Shown here piece after piece: positions 32,291 to 41,110 of a stretch of DNA of 64,000 nucleotides (position 1 is its first letter; each line of letters opens with the position of its first letter). Source of the DNA: Serratia sp. DD3. Its GTDB lineage: Bacteria > Pseudomonadota > Gammaproteobacteria > Enterobacterales > Enterobacteriaceae. The notes beneath the pieces were generated by a model. That model saw only the letters and a program-made list of their open reading frames with translations. It made no database searches and was not told the origin of the DNA. The stretch is from the NCBI RefSeq assembly GCF_000496755.2, contig NZ_AYKS02000084.1, positions 62,001 through 126,000 on the forward strand. Reading direction: 5' to 3'. A program made the translations under genes and the position numbers.

Positions 32291-33301
32291 GTGAAAAGTG
32301 ACTCTTTTGTTTCAGTAGTATTAAATATTGACCAACAGTTAGTTGGGATAGAAGAAAAAGTAAAACAAATTCAAGTTTATTTGGATAGCTTGTATTCTGA
32401 TTATGAAATAGTCATTATAATTCAAGGGCCTTGGGTAACAAATAGCCCAGGATATGATATGGAAACGATGTTACGCCATATCCCCAGCGTTCGTTATATT
32501 CAACTTGCCGGCTGCGTTCACAATGATGTTGCTTGGGCTGCTGGTCTTGAAAATGCCATCGGTGATTTTGTGGTACTTTTCGATCTTCAAACTGATCCAA
32601 TCAGTGCTATTTCAGGTACCGTTGAGTGCTGCAAATCAGGTATGGATGTCGTAGTGGGTGTTGCTGAACAACCTATTTCATTAGCTTATCGCTTGTTTCG
32701 TTCAATCTCAGATAAAATCCTGCAAGCTATCGACTACCACTTACCGCCACAGGCAACCAGCTTACGTTGTCTTAGTCGACGAGCGGTTAACTCAGTCACC
32801 AGTACCGGCCGTTTCCATCACCAATTTTATTTAAGAATACAAAAAACTGGCTATCCTAGTGGTTCATACTGTTACGAACTACAGCCAGACAGCTCACAAA
32901 AAAAATCCTTCTGGTGTGGTTTCCGATACTTGGTGCGTTTGATGGTATTCAACTCATCTCGACCACTACGCTGGATGTCTGGAATCGGCATGATAGGAAG
33001 TTTAGCTGCATTCATTTTTGCAGTATACAGTGTGACTATCAATATTATTAGTGGCCACGTAGTTGAGGGGTGGACAACAACTGTTCTCTTTATGTCTCTG
33101 TTATTTATGTTACAATTTGTCATGCTGGCTTTTTTTGGTGAGTACCTTGGCCGCTTATTGGATGATCGCAGTGAGCAGGCTGATTACTCAATTGTATTCG
33201 AAAAGAACAGTGCTGTTATGGTCAACCAGGATCGTGTTAATGTTCTCAGTGATTCTAGCAGTACATACAAAAATAAAGTTCAAACGGGCCGTGACCGATA
33301 A
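32291..33301 (+). CDS. GtrB/ArnC-shaped family 2 glycosyltransferase, divergent
   Basis: The 336-residue protein has a GT2 domain (residues 1-215) followed by two membrane helices (about 233-256 and 266-288), the architecture of GtrB and ArnC, which load sugars onto undecaprenyl phosphate. The LFDLQTDP segment (96-103) corresponds to the DADLQDPPE motif. However, where the family has an acidic DDGS motif this protein has QGPW (45-48), so the usual first nucleotide-binding Asp pair is missing. It may use a different donor or be a non-catalytic partner of the second GT2 encoded downstream. The start is GTG with AGGAG 10 nt upstream. Confidence 0.75.
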   Translation: MKSDSFVSVVLNIDQQLVGIEEKVKQIQVYLDSLYSDYEIVIIIQGPWVTNSPGYDMETMLRHIPSVRYIQLAGCVHNDVAWAAGLENAIGDFVVLFDLQTDPISAISGTVECCKSGMDVVVGVAEQPISLAYRLFRSISDKILQAIDYHLPPQATSLRCLSRRAVNSVTSTGRFHHQFYLRIQKTGYPSGSYCYELQPDSSQKKSFWCGFRYLVRLMVFNSSRPLRWMSGIGMIGSLAAFIFAVYSVTINIISGHVVEGWTTTVLFMSLLFMLQFVMLAFFGEYLGRLLDDRSEQADYSIVFEKNSAVMVNQDRVNVLSDSSSTYKNKVQTGRDR

Positions 33302-33342
33302 CCTATCGGCAACAAGTAGCAAAGATAATCAGGTGGAAGATA

Positions 33343-34137
33343 ATGCAAAATGCCTTAATCGGATTTTCGGGGTTTGTTGGTAGTACCCTACTGAAGCAAG
33401 CAAAGTTTGACGCACTTTATCGTTCTAACAACATTGGCGATATTGATAATAATATTTTTGATACCGTTGTATGTGCAGGCGCACCTGCGCAAAAATGGTT
33501 AGCCAACAAAGATCCAGAATCTGACCGTAAAAAAATAGACAGCCTGATTGCACATTTAAAAACAATAAAATGTAAAACGTTCATCCTTATCAGTACTGTG
33601 GATGTTTTTAAATCACCCATTGGCGTCAATGAGTCAAGTTTAGTTGACACCACAGACCTCCATGCTTATGGTCTTAATCGTTATCGTTTGGAGCAATTTG
33701 TCAAACATAATTTTGAACAGTTTTTGATAGTTCGATTACCTGGATTAGTTGGCCCAGGGCTACGCAAAAACATCATTTTTGATTTTCTTAATAGCAACAA
33801 CCTTCATTCAATCGATAGCCGCGGTGTATTTCAATTTTATCCGATGGTCAACTTGTGGTTCGATATACAAGCTTCATTGAAAGCCGAATTAAAGCTCGTT
33901 CACTTAACAAGTTCACCGCTAAGTGTGGCGCAAGTTGCTCAGCAAGGCTTTGGCATCAGTTTTGAACAGCAGTTTGACGGGGAAGCAGCCACATATGATA
34001 TGCAATCTCAATATGCATCTATACTAGGCGGCCAAGGTAATTATCAATATAGTGTTCGTGAAACGATACAAGCGATCCGCGCTTATGCTCAGTCCGAACC
34101 TATCGCGATGAAATCTGCAACTGAGGAAAAGAAATGA
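33343..34137 (+). CDS. SDR-family NAD(P)-binding protein, catalytic Lys replaced by Arg
   Basis: The 264-residue protein has a Rossmann start (ALIGFSGFVGSTLL, residues 4-17) and the Ser-containing strand LISTVDVFK typical of nucleotide-sugar epimerases and dehydratases. At the catalytic position the YxxxK motif reads Y109-G-L-N-R113, so Lys is replaced by Arg, and the fold is short for the extended class. It may be a reductase or a binding protein. It is followed by the isomerase gene with a 4-nt ATGA overlap, meaning tight coupling. AGGTGGAAG precedes the start. Confidence 0.7.
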   Translation: MQNALIGFSGFVGSTLLKQAKFDALYRSNNIGDIDNNIFDTVVCAGAPAQKWLANKDPESDRKKIDSLIAHLKTIKCKTFILISTVDVFKSPIGVNESSLVDTTDLHAYGLNRYRLEQFVKHNFEQFLIVRLPGLVGPGLRKNIIFDFLNSNNLHSIDSRGVFQFYPMVNLWFDIQASLKAELKLVHLTSSPLSVAQVAQQGFGISFEQQFDGEAATYDMQSQYASILGGQGNYQYSVRETIQAIRAYAQSEPIAMKSATEEKK

Positions 34138-34970
34138 GATTGTCCATTTCTAATATTGCTTGGGATGTAGCAGAAGATAATGCCATGGTAGGGCTTTTAC
34201 ATAAGTATCAAGTAGATGCTATTGATATTGCACCAGGGAAATATTTCGCTGATCCTATTAATGCGTCAAATACTGATATTGCTAAAGTCAAAAATTGGTG
34301 GGGTGACCACAATATTGAGATTGTTGGGATGCAGGCCCTATTATTCGGCACACAAGGGTTGAATGTATTCGGTTCTGAAGAGAGCCAGCAAGCTATGCTA
34401 TCCCATTTAACTGCAGTTTGTCGTATTGCAGTGGGTTTAGGTGCAACTCGTCTCGTTTTTGGTTCGCCACGTAATAGAGACTGTTCAGGACTCAGTGAGC
34501 AAAAAACCATCGAAACTGCGCTATCTTTCTTTCAACAACTCGCGGACATTGCACAACAGCATGGTGTAATTATTTGTCTGGAACCAAACCCGACGCACTA
34601 TGGTGCCAATTTTATGACCACCACTGAAGAAACAGCACGTATTGTTAAGTTAATCCAACACCCATCAATAAAAATGCAATTGGATACCGGCGCGATGGCA
34701 ATTAACAGCGAAAATGTTAATGATCTACTGCCTTGTTATTCAGATTTAATTGGTCATATCCATATTAGTGAAGCGGACCTGCTACCAATTGGAGATGCTA
34801 CTACAAACCACAGCGCAATCCATCACGCATTAGCTCAATATTTGCCCATGCAGGTGGCCACTATTGAAATGGTAGCAACAACAAGTGAGCCTCATTTATA
34901 CTCTATTGAGCGAGCACTGCAACACACAATCACCAATTATCGCCCTGCATTGCAGGTGAATAACATATGA
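34134..34970 (+). CDS. Sugar phosphate isomerase/epimerase-like TIM barrel
   Basis: The 278-residue protein belongs to the xylose isomerase-like TIM barrel superfamily. Metal-ligand candidates are Glu in ICLEPNPTHYG, Asp in KMQLDTGAMA, His in GHIHISEAD and the late Glu in ATIEMVATT. Family members epimerise or isomerise keto-sugars or their phosphates, or dehydrate them. It starts on the stop codon of the SDR gene (ATGA) and ends overlapping the ArnE-like gene the same way, so these three genes are made together. The substrate is unknown. Confidence 0.75.
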   Translation: MRLSISNIAWDVAEDNAMVGLLHKYQVDAIDIAPGKYFADPINASNTDIAKVKNWWGDHNIEIVGMQALLFGTQGLNVFGSEESQQAMLSHLTAVCRIAVGLGATRLVFGSPRNRDCSGLSEQKTIETALSFFQQLADIAQQHGVIICLEPNPTHYGANFMTTTEETARIVKLIQHPSIKMQLDTGAMAINSENVNDLLPCYSDLIGHIHISEADLLPIGDATTNHSAIHHALAQYLPMQVATIEMVATTSEPHLYSIERALQHTITNYRPALQVNNI

Positions 34971-35323
34971 AATGGTTGATTCTATTGTTAGGCATCGCAT
35001 CTAATGCATCAGCCAGTGTATTAATTAAGCTAGCCATGATGCCACCACGTAAATTTCCGAGTTTTACCGATCCGTTGGCTGCACTAACTAATTGGCCATT
35101 CTGGCTAGGATTAATTTTATATGGGGCAGCATTTTTACTTTATGCAGCGGCCTTAGCCTATCTTCCGTTAAACGTAGCACATCCGATATTGACAACGGGT
35201 GCTGTTGCTTCCGTTGCGTTACTTTCAGTGCTCATTTTCAATGAACCATTACACTGGACTACTGGCGCTGGCATAGCTCTGGTTATCGCTGGAGTTGCAC
35301 TGATCACTGCGCGCGTAGCTTAA
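34967..35323 (+). CDS. ArnE/EamA-type small membrane protein, probable lipid-sugar flippase
   Basis: The 118-residue protein has four predicted helices (about 2-24, 43-65, 71-91, 98-117). Its layout is that of the SMR/EamA half-size carriers, closest in pattern to ArnE/ArnF, which flip undecaprenyl-phosphate-aminoarabinose, with LPLNVAHPILTTGAVASVAL as the conserved helix-3 region. Set between two GT2 genes, it fits flipping of an undecaprenyl-phosphate-linked sugar. It could also be a drug-type SMR exporter, but the context argues against that. Only one subunit is present, unlike the ArnE-ArnF pair. Confidence 0.75.
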   Translation: MKWLILLLGIASNASASVLIKLAMMPPRKFPSFTDPLAALTNWPFWLGLILYGAAFLLYAAALAYLPLNVAHPILTTGAVASVALLSVLIFNEPLHWTTGAGIALVIAGVALITARVA

Positions 35324-35346
35324 AATAACAACAGAATGAAACTATT

Positions 35347-36159
35347 ATGAATACATTGACAAAGCAGCAAGATTCATGGCAAGTCCCATCGTTCGATATT
35401 TCCTTATGGCTTGGAAAAAAGAGTGACTATTGTGTCATTATTCCAGTTATCAATGAAGGAGAACGAATTAAAAGCCTGCTCAGCCGTATGGCTGCACTGG
35501 CAATTGCTGATATGGCAGATATTATTATCGTTGATGGCGGTAGTAGTGATGGTTCTTTAGAACTGACCAGCTTGCGAGATTTGGGTGTTCGTGGGTTATT
35601 ATTGAAAACTGGGGAAGGCAAATTAAGTGCCCAACTACGTTGTGCATATGCATTTGCCTTGGAACAGGACTATGAAGGTATTATCACGATCGATGGAAAT
35701 GATAAAGATGATCCCGAAGCCATTCCAAATTTCATTACTGCATTAAAGAATGGATTCGATTTTGTTCAAGCCTCACGCTTTCTTAACGGCGGTATTGCAG
35801 AGAACACACCTAAATCACGTGATTTAGCCATACGCTTTATGCATGCTCCGGTATTAAGTATCGCGTCAGGTTTCAAATGGACAGATACTACACAAGGCTT
35901 CCGTGCCTATAGTAAAAAAATGTTACTTGACCCGAATATGTCTATATTCCGAGATGTATTTATGACATATGAATTATTAGCTTACCTATCCTATCGCGCA
36001 CCGAAGTTGGGGTACCGGTGCATTGAACTAGCAACAATACGGCGCTATCCTAAAGGAGAAGTACCAACTAAGATAAGTAGTGTAAAAGGTAATATTTCTG
36101 TTCTTCTCGTATTATTTAAGGCAAGTTTTGGTTTATATAATATAAAGTTAAAAAAATAA
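35347..36159 (+). CDS. Dpm1-like family 2 glycosyltransferase
   Basis: The 270-residue protein is a complete GT2 domain with intact motifs: VIIPVINEG start (30-38), VDGGSSD (62-68) and the DGNDKDDPEA acidic motif (116-125). No C-terminal membrane helix is apparent, as in soluble dolichol-phosphate-mannose-synthase-like enzymes. It probably transfers a sugar to a polyprenyl phosphate. Together with the degenerate GT2 at 32291 it could form a pair in which this one carries activity. Confidence 0.82.
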   Translation: MNTLTKQQDSWQVPSFDISLWLGKKSDYCVIIPVINEGERIKSLLSRMAALAIADMADIIIVDGGSSDGSLELTSLRDLGVRGLLLKTGEGKLSAQLRCAYAFALEQDYEGIITIDGNDKDDPEAIPNFITALKNGFDFVQASRFLNGGIAENTPKSRDLAIRFMHAPVLSIASGFKWTDTTQGFRAYSKKMLLDPNMSIFRDVFMTYELLAYLSYRAPKLGYRCIELATIRRYPKGEVPTKISSVKGNISVLLVLFKASFGLYNIKLKK

Positions 36160-36195
36160 TTAATGTTTCTACATTAAAGCGATATAGGTTAGTAG

Positions 36196-37596
36196 GTGAG
36201 TTTTAATGTAAGTAAATATTCAATGATTCATTATTTTAACAGTCACAAACTGTCTCAGACAGTACTAGAGCTTAGAGATGATAATATGAAAGACGTAATG
36301 AAAATATTATTCCTATTCTTTTTGGGCTTTTCAATCCTATTTTTTCGCGAGCCCTATGCATTCCTAGATGCTAACGTTTATGCAGAAGATGGTATATGGA
36401 CAGCAAAAGCATTGCGTGATGGCTGGATATCCACATTTTTACATGCACGCTCAGATTATTATGTTTTCTTCAACATTGCTTTACTTTTTATTTCCTCAAA
36501 AATTAGTTATATAGTCAGTGGCAGCCCTCTTTCTTTTTTACCGCAAGCCATAGCGATAGTTTCATATTCTTTCTATTCTGTTGTTGCTATATTAATCTAT
36601 AAATGCTTGAGAATTTATTCTAATCGTTTCTTTTCAATGGCAGGGTTTCTATTTTCTATATTAGTTCCCCTTGGCGGATCTACCAGTGAGAGTATAGGCA
36701 CTTTAGTCCAAGTTGGATTTTACATGCCAATCATCTCGGTATGCCTCCATTTATTAAGAGGCGAGTGCAGGGTAAAATATTTCAAATACATTTTTGATAT
36801 ATTTATATTTCTTGCAGCTGCAACAAATCCAGTTTGTTTTGCTGTTACTGGTATTTATTTGGCTTTGCGGATAAAATATTTTATAAAAAATAAACATGCC
36901 CTGCTTGAATTCCTGCCTTTAATTACATCATTATCATTACTTTTTTTAATCATTATTCCTAATATGGATGGACACGGAGGCATATTAGGCACTCCAAATC
37001 CGAAAAATATTATTGAAATGGTTACGGCAAGATCTATATTATATAATTTCATATTCCCTTGGTACAGTGTATTTAATGATTTAGCTTCTATTTTGTTTAG
37101 CTTTCTATTCCTCTCAATGTGTATCTTTGCATATATAAGCACTAAAAATGATAAAGCTAAAAATGCTATAATATTTCTATTCTCTGTAATGGCAGTGTAC
37201 ACTATAGCCACTATAAGTGGGCGGTATGGATTAACGGGAATTCTTAATAATTATACGGCAACATATCCTGATAGATATTTTATGGGTATAAATGTAATTT
37301 CATCTACTCTCTTCGTTATAGTATTGTCTCAATTATCCAATATCTATTTTTTAAATAAAATTTCATATGCATTGGTTATAATTGTTTTAATTCTTCATAT
37401 AATGAATGTACTGAACGGCTCCGTTATAAGTAATTCGACACTAAAATATAACTCTTCAAATAAATTTAAAAGTAGTTTATGTCACCCAGAAATAGCAACT
37501 GACGGGTTTTTATTAATACAAATTGAACCGCCTGTGCCTAAATTTAAAATGAAGGTACCAGCTAAATATATTAATGATATAAACTGTACAGATTAA
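36196..37596 (+). CDS. Polytopic membrane protein, GT-C-like glycosyltransferase candidate
   Basis: The frame (466 residues from a GTG at 36196; an ATG at 36286 giving MKDVMKILFLFF is equally plausible) encodes roughly ten membrane helices. After the first helix the outer loop carries YAEDGIW with E64-D65. An acidic pair in the first periplasmic loop is the hallmark of GT-C enzymes that use lipid-linked sugars. The C-terminal 60 residues are hydrophilic. It is much more AT-rich than the genes before it. It would be the transferase that moves the flipped sugar to lipopolysaccharide or another surface polymer. Family assignment is by topology, not by clear sequence match. Confidence 0.6.
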   Translation: MSFNVSKYSMIHYFNSHKLSQTVLELRDDNMKDVMKILFLFFLGFSILFFREPYAFLDANVYAEDGIWTAKALRDGWISTFLHARSDYYVFFNIALLFISSKISYIVSGSPLSFLPQAIAIVSYSFYSVVAILIYKCLRIYSNRFFSMAGFLFSILVPLGGSTSESIGTLVQVGFYMPIISVCLHLLRGECRVKYFKYIFDIFIFLAAATNPVCFAVTGIYLALRIKYFIKNKHALLEFLPLITSLSLLFLIIIPNMDGHGGILGTPNPKNIIEMVTARSILYNFIFPWYSVFNDLASILFSFLFLSMCIFAYISTKNDKAKNAIIFLFSVMAVYTIATISGRYGLTGILNNYTATYPDRYFMGINVISSTLFVIVLSQLSNIYFLNKISYALVIIVLILHIMNVLNGSVISNSTLKYNSSNKFKSSLCHPEIATDGFLLIQIEPPVPKFKMKVPAKYINDINCTD

Positions 37597-37618
37597 TACT
37601 CAGGGCAAGATTACGAAA

Positions 37619-37681
37619 CACCGCCCCGCCAAGGACAGACGCTAGGTACTCAGTGTCTATCCTTGCTCGGTGCATCTTTTT
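37619..37681 (+). terminator. Terminator after the GT-C-like gene
   Basis: CACCG (37619) pairs with CGGTG (37668) and CAAGGACAGAC with GTCTATCCTTG in a two-part stem, followed by CATCTTTTTC. It closes the set 1 operon. Confidence 0.65.
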
Positions 37682-37739
37682 CGTAATCCTGCTTTAAACG
37701 TAACCGTCCCAGCCCATAGACATAAAAAAGGGGACGACC

Positions 37740-37782
37740 ATCACTCGATCCCACATTGCCTATCGAGTGATTCTTTTTCTTT
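37740..37782 (+). terminator. Second terminator before the acyltransferase gene
   Basis: ATCACTCGAT and ATCGAGTGAT form a perfect 10-bp stem with a 12-nt loop followed by TCTTTTTCTTT. Two terminators in a row isolate the acyltransferase gene from set 1. Confidence 0.75.
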
Positions 37783-37957
37783 GGCACACTCTGGGTATAA
37801 AAAAGATAAATCACTTTCAAGCGCCACCCAAAATCCTTACAGCTTCTTGACTATGACTAAGCAAGTGTTAATATTTACTCCATTTATATCGGGACAACTA
37901 CCCGAGTACGATACATTAATTATTAGAATGGTTTTGGTTTTTTATCACAGGAATTTC

Positions 37958-38968
37958 ATGAACAGAAAAAATTGCTTCGATACAGTAAGACATATGGCTG
38001 CTCTTATGGTGTTATTCTCACATCATTACGCCCTATCTGGTCAATTAGAGCCATATATACTTAACTTTGAAAGTCTGGGGGGGATTGCCGTTATAATTTT
38101 CTTTAGTATTTCTGGGTTTTTAATTTCAAAGTCAGCGATGAATAGCAATGACTTTGTGGATTTTATGTCCAAGCGTGTTAAACGTATATTCCCCGCTTTA
38201 ATTCCTTGCTCATTAATTATGTTTATAGTAATTGGTGGCTTTGTTAACCGTCATCAACCAAATGAATACTTCACCGCTGAAGTTTTCAAAAATATAATAA
38301 GCACAATTTCTTTAAATGGTTTTACCAATGACGGCATCTCTGATAATTTTATACATCCAGGAATCAATGGCAGTTTATGGACACTGCCTCTTGAATTCTT
38401 ATGTTATTTAATCACTGGTCTTGCTGTAGCAACATGGAAGAGAGCTGAATTCTTCACTTTTGCTTTCATTTTCATGGTATTCATGTCAATTATACTATTG
38501 ATCAATGAGTATCAAATACTCGTGTTTTCTATTCCTCTGTGGTTATTTTTTCTTCGCGGATCGTCTTTCTTTCTTGGGGCTGTTTTAGCTCTCAATTATG
38601 ACAAGTGGAAAAAAAAGAATGTTTGTTTGTTCATAGCCATATTTCTTTTCATGTACGCTTTTTCCACTTATGGGAAAAAAATAGAATACACCGTTACTTG
38701 CTATATTCTAGTGTCATTTATGACAATACTTATATGCACATCTTTTAATGACTTCTTAGTAAACGGGAGGTTCGATTTTTCATATGGAATCTACATTTAT
38801 GCTTTCCCTGTACAGCAGATCATAATTAACTACACCAACATGCCGTTCTTCCTTAGCATGTCGGTCAGCGCTGCGATTACGATAATTTTAGCTGCGTGCT
38901 CATGGCATTTTGTTGAGAAAAAAGCACTTTCTAAATATAGCAAAAAAATCTTACTCAAAAACGAATAG
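37958..38968 (+). CDS. Acyltransferase family 3 (OafA/YrhL type) membrane protein
   Basis: From the ATG at 37958 (CAGGAA 8 nt upstream) the protein has 336 residues and about ten helices. It shows the acyltransferase-3 pattern: the early FDTVRHMAALMVLFSHHY with the catalytic-region His pair, GGIAVIIFFSISGFLIS, and KRVKRIFPALIP. Such proteins O-acetylate surface sugars using acetyl-CoA from the cytoplasm. The open frame extends to 37670, but that part lies across the terminators and is not coding. No C-terminal SGNH domain is present. It probably decorates one of the polysaccharides made nearby. Confidence 0.85.
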   Translation: MNRKNCFDTVRHMAALMVLFSHHYALSGQLEPYILNFESLGGIAVIIFFSISGFLISKSAMNSNDFVDFMSKRVKRIFPALIPCSLIMFIVIGGFVNRHQPNEYFTAEVFKNIISTISLNGFTNDGISDNFIHPGINGSLWTLPLEFLCYLITGLAVATWKRAEFFTFAFIFMVFMSIILLINEYQILVFSIPLWLFFLRGSSFFLGAVLALNYDKWKKKNVCLFIAIFLFMYAFSTYGKKIEYTVTCYILVSFMTILICTSFNDFLVNGRFDFSYGIYIYAFPVQQIIINYTNMPFFLSMSVSAAITIILAACSWHFVEKKALSKYSKKILLKNE

Positions 38969-38991
38969 TTTTTTTATTTCAGGATAATGAC

Positions 38992-39105
38992 ATGAATAAT
39001 AATGACTCTGGCCTGCTACTAATGGATATTTACAAGGAAGGTAGCTCAGATCAAGCAATGTCTGGTACTGATGATAAATCGACTGCCTTTACCGCTTTAA
39101 TATAA
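38992..39105 (+). CDS. Small ORF of 37 codons
   Basis: MNNNDSGLLLMDIYKEGSSD is the start of a 37-residue frame with AGGA 7 nt before the ATG, 23 bp after the acyltransferase stop. It has no recognised similarity, membrane segment or motif. It may be a small protein or the start of a deleted gene. Confidence 0.3.
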   Translation: MNNNDSGLLLMDIYKEGSSDQAMSGTDDKSTAFTALI

Positions 39106-39116
39106 TTCATCCACTA

Positions 39117-39270
39117 ATACCCAATTAACTTGAAAACGCTTACCCACGCTGGTTATTAGGGGAAGCGTACTGAAGGGGTCGTAGCGGCATAAGCCGCCTG
39201 AGTACCCCTTAGTGTGATTGTCCCTGGTATCTCGGACTCAATATGCACTTCAAAAAGTATTGGATTTAAT
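39117..39270. repeat. Dispersed repeat, copy left of gnd
   Basis: This copy contains a nested hairpin (AAGGGGT/ACCCCTT with GCGGC/GCCGC inside, 39173-39210) and the segment GATTGTCCCTGGTATCTCGG. That segment nearly matches GATTGCCCAAGGCATCTCGG in the larger copy right of gnd, in the same orientation. The hairpin could also terminate gnd transcription. Confidence 0.6.
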
Positions 39271-39299
39271 CCAGTGCAAATTAAATCCTCAGTTTAAGT

Positions 39300-40706
39300 T
39301 CACTTCATCCATTCGGTATGAAATACCCCGTCTTTATCAATACGCTTGTAAGTATGCGCGCCAAAGTAGTCACGCTGCGCCTGGATCAGGTTGGCAGGTA
39401 ACACAGCAGAGCGGTAGCTGTCGTAGTAGGCGATGGCGGCAGAGAAGGTTGGCGTTGGAATGCCATTCTGCACCGCATAGGAAACTACATCACGCAGTGC
39501 CTGCTGATAATCATCGGCAATCTGTTTGAAGTAAGGCGCCAGCAATAGATTAGCAATGTCGGCATTTTCAGCATAAGCATCAGTAATTTTTTGTAGGAAC
39601 TGAGCGCGGATGATGCACCCAGCACGGAAAATCTTGGCAATTTCACCGTAATTTAAATCCCAATTATTTTCCTCAGAGGCTGCTTTTAACTGAGAGAAGC
39701 CTTGCGCATAAGACACGATTTTGCCTAGATACAACGCCCGGCGCACTTTTTCCGCAAACTCGGCTTTATCACCGCTAAATGGCGTTACTTTAGGGCCAGT
39801 CAGCACTTTAGATGCCGCAACACGCTGCTCTTTCAATGAAGAGAGATAACGCGCAAACACTGATTCCGTGATCAACGACAGTGGTTCGCCTAGATCCAGC
39901 GAGCTCTGGCTGGTCCATTTACCGGTACCCTTATTAGCAGCCTCATCCAAGATCACATCAACCAGGTATTTACCTTCGTCATCTTTCTTGGTGAAGATAT
40001 CTTTGGTGATATCAATCAAATAACTGCTCAGTTCGCCTTTATTCCACTCGCTAAAGGTTTCAGCAAGTTGTTGATTGCTCAAGTTTAATGCCTGCTTCAG
40101 CAACGAGTAAGCCTCTGCGATCAGTTGCATATCGCCATACTCGATACCGTTATGCACCATCTTCACATAATGCCCGGCACCATCAGCACCGATATAGGCA
40201 ACGCAGGGCTCGCCTTCAGCTACAGCGGCGATTTTCTTCAGGATAGGAGCAACCAGTTCATAGGCTTCTTTCTGGCCGCCAGGCATGATAGAAGGCCCTT
40301 TCAAAGCCCCCTCTTCACCACCGGACACTCCGGTACCAATAAAGTTGAAGCCCTGAGCAGACAGTTCACGATTACGGCGAATGGTGTCCTTATAGTAGGT
40401 GTTGCCACCATCAATCAGGATATCGCCCTTTTCCAGATGCGGGGTCAAAGAAGCAATGGTCTTATCCGTCGCATCCCCCGCTTTTACCATCAGCAAAATG
40501 CGGCGTGGCTTTTCCAACGATTCGACAAATTCTTCCACGCTGTAGTATGGCACTAAACTTTTGCCTGGATTCTCGGCAATCACTTCATCAGTCTTGTCAC
40601 CGGAACGGTTAAAAATTGAAACGGTATAACCACGGCTTTCAATGTTCAGTGCCAGATTGCGGCCCATCACCGCCATGCCGACAACGCCGATTTGTTGTTT
40701 GGACAT
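39300..40706 (-). CDS. gnd: 6-phosphogluconate dehydrogenase, decarboxylating
   Basis: The 468-residue NADP enzyme of the pentose phosphate pathway converts 6-phosphogluconate to ribulose 5-phosphate. It begins with the Rossmann motif [20 protein letters not shown], has the substrate-binding [19 protein letters not shown], the catalytic [14 protein letters not shown], and the C-terminal dimer tail. Length equals E. coli Gnd (468). AGGAG lies before the ATG. gnd next to O-antigen and his genes is the usual Enterobacterales arrangement and a known recombination hotspot. Confidence 0.98.
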   Translation of the reverse strand: MSKQQIGVVGMAVMGRNLALNIESRGYTVSIFNRSGDKTDEVIAENPGKSLVPYYSVEEFVESLEKPRRILLMVKAGDATDKTIASLTPHLEKGDILIDGGNTYYKDTIRRNRELSAQGFNFIGTGVSGGEEGALKGPSIMPGGQKEAYELVAPILKKIAAVAEGEPCVAYIGADGAGHYVKMVHNGIEYGDMQLIAEAYSLLKQALNLSNQQLAETFSEWNKGELSSYLIDITKDIFTKKDDEGKYLVDVILDEAANKGTGKWTSQSSLDLGEPLSLITESVFARYLSSLKEQRVAASKVLTGPKVTPFSGDKAEFAEKVRRALYLGKIVSYAQGFSQLKAASEENNWDLNYGEIAKIFRAGCIIRAQFLQKITDAYAENADIANLLLAPYFKQIADDYQQALRDVVSYAVQNGIPTPTFSAAIAYYDSYRSAVLPANLIQAQRDYFGAHTYKRIDKDGVFHTEWMK

Positions 40707-40882
40707 TAGGAACTCCTGTTTTAAAAAACTTTAACGTTGAAAACAAAAGAGATAATTGATTAAAGTTAATAAATATAAAACCATATCATAACGTGAAGAT
40801 GAGTATTGTACAGATAAATTAGCGGGGCAGGGATTGTTCAGTGATGTGAGATCTTTGCGGAATAAATCGAATTTTTGCCGCG

Positions 40883-41108
40883 TATATACCCGCGATCTTT
40901 CAAGTTGATTAACCAATCTTGATATTAGGGAAAGGGTGTGTTGCGGCGTCAGTCACCGACAAATTTGCCAGAAGCGAATATAAACGACATTAAGTCAGTC
41001 CGTAGGTTGTGATACAGGGATGTATCTCATCATAGCCTCTCAGAACGATTGCCCAAGGCATCTCGGACTTAACGAGCGTTTCAAGCAACTTGAAGTATGA
41101 CGGGTATT
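40883..41108. repeat. Dispersed ~225-bp repeat with terminal inverted repeats, right of gnd
   Basis: The left end TATACCCGCGATCTTTCAAG-TTG is inverted at the right end CAACTTGAAGTATGACGGGT-AT (about 18 of 22 bp). It contains no open frame of note. It ends 2 bp from the wzx stop codon. It looks like a MITE-like noncoding element of the same family as the copies at 39117 and 45778. Confidence 0.75.
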
Positions 41109-41110
41109 AA

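Noticed and set aside
34967..35323. Drug-exporting SMR protein
   Set aside because: Its place inside a sugar operon between polyprenyl-type glycosyltransferases and similarity in layout to ArnE favour a lipid-sugar role; sequence alone does not exclude the alternative.
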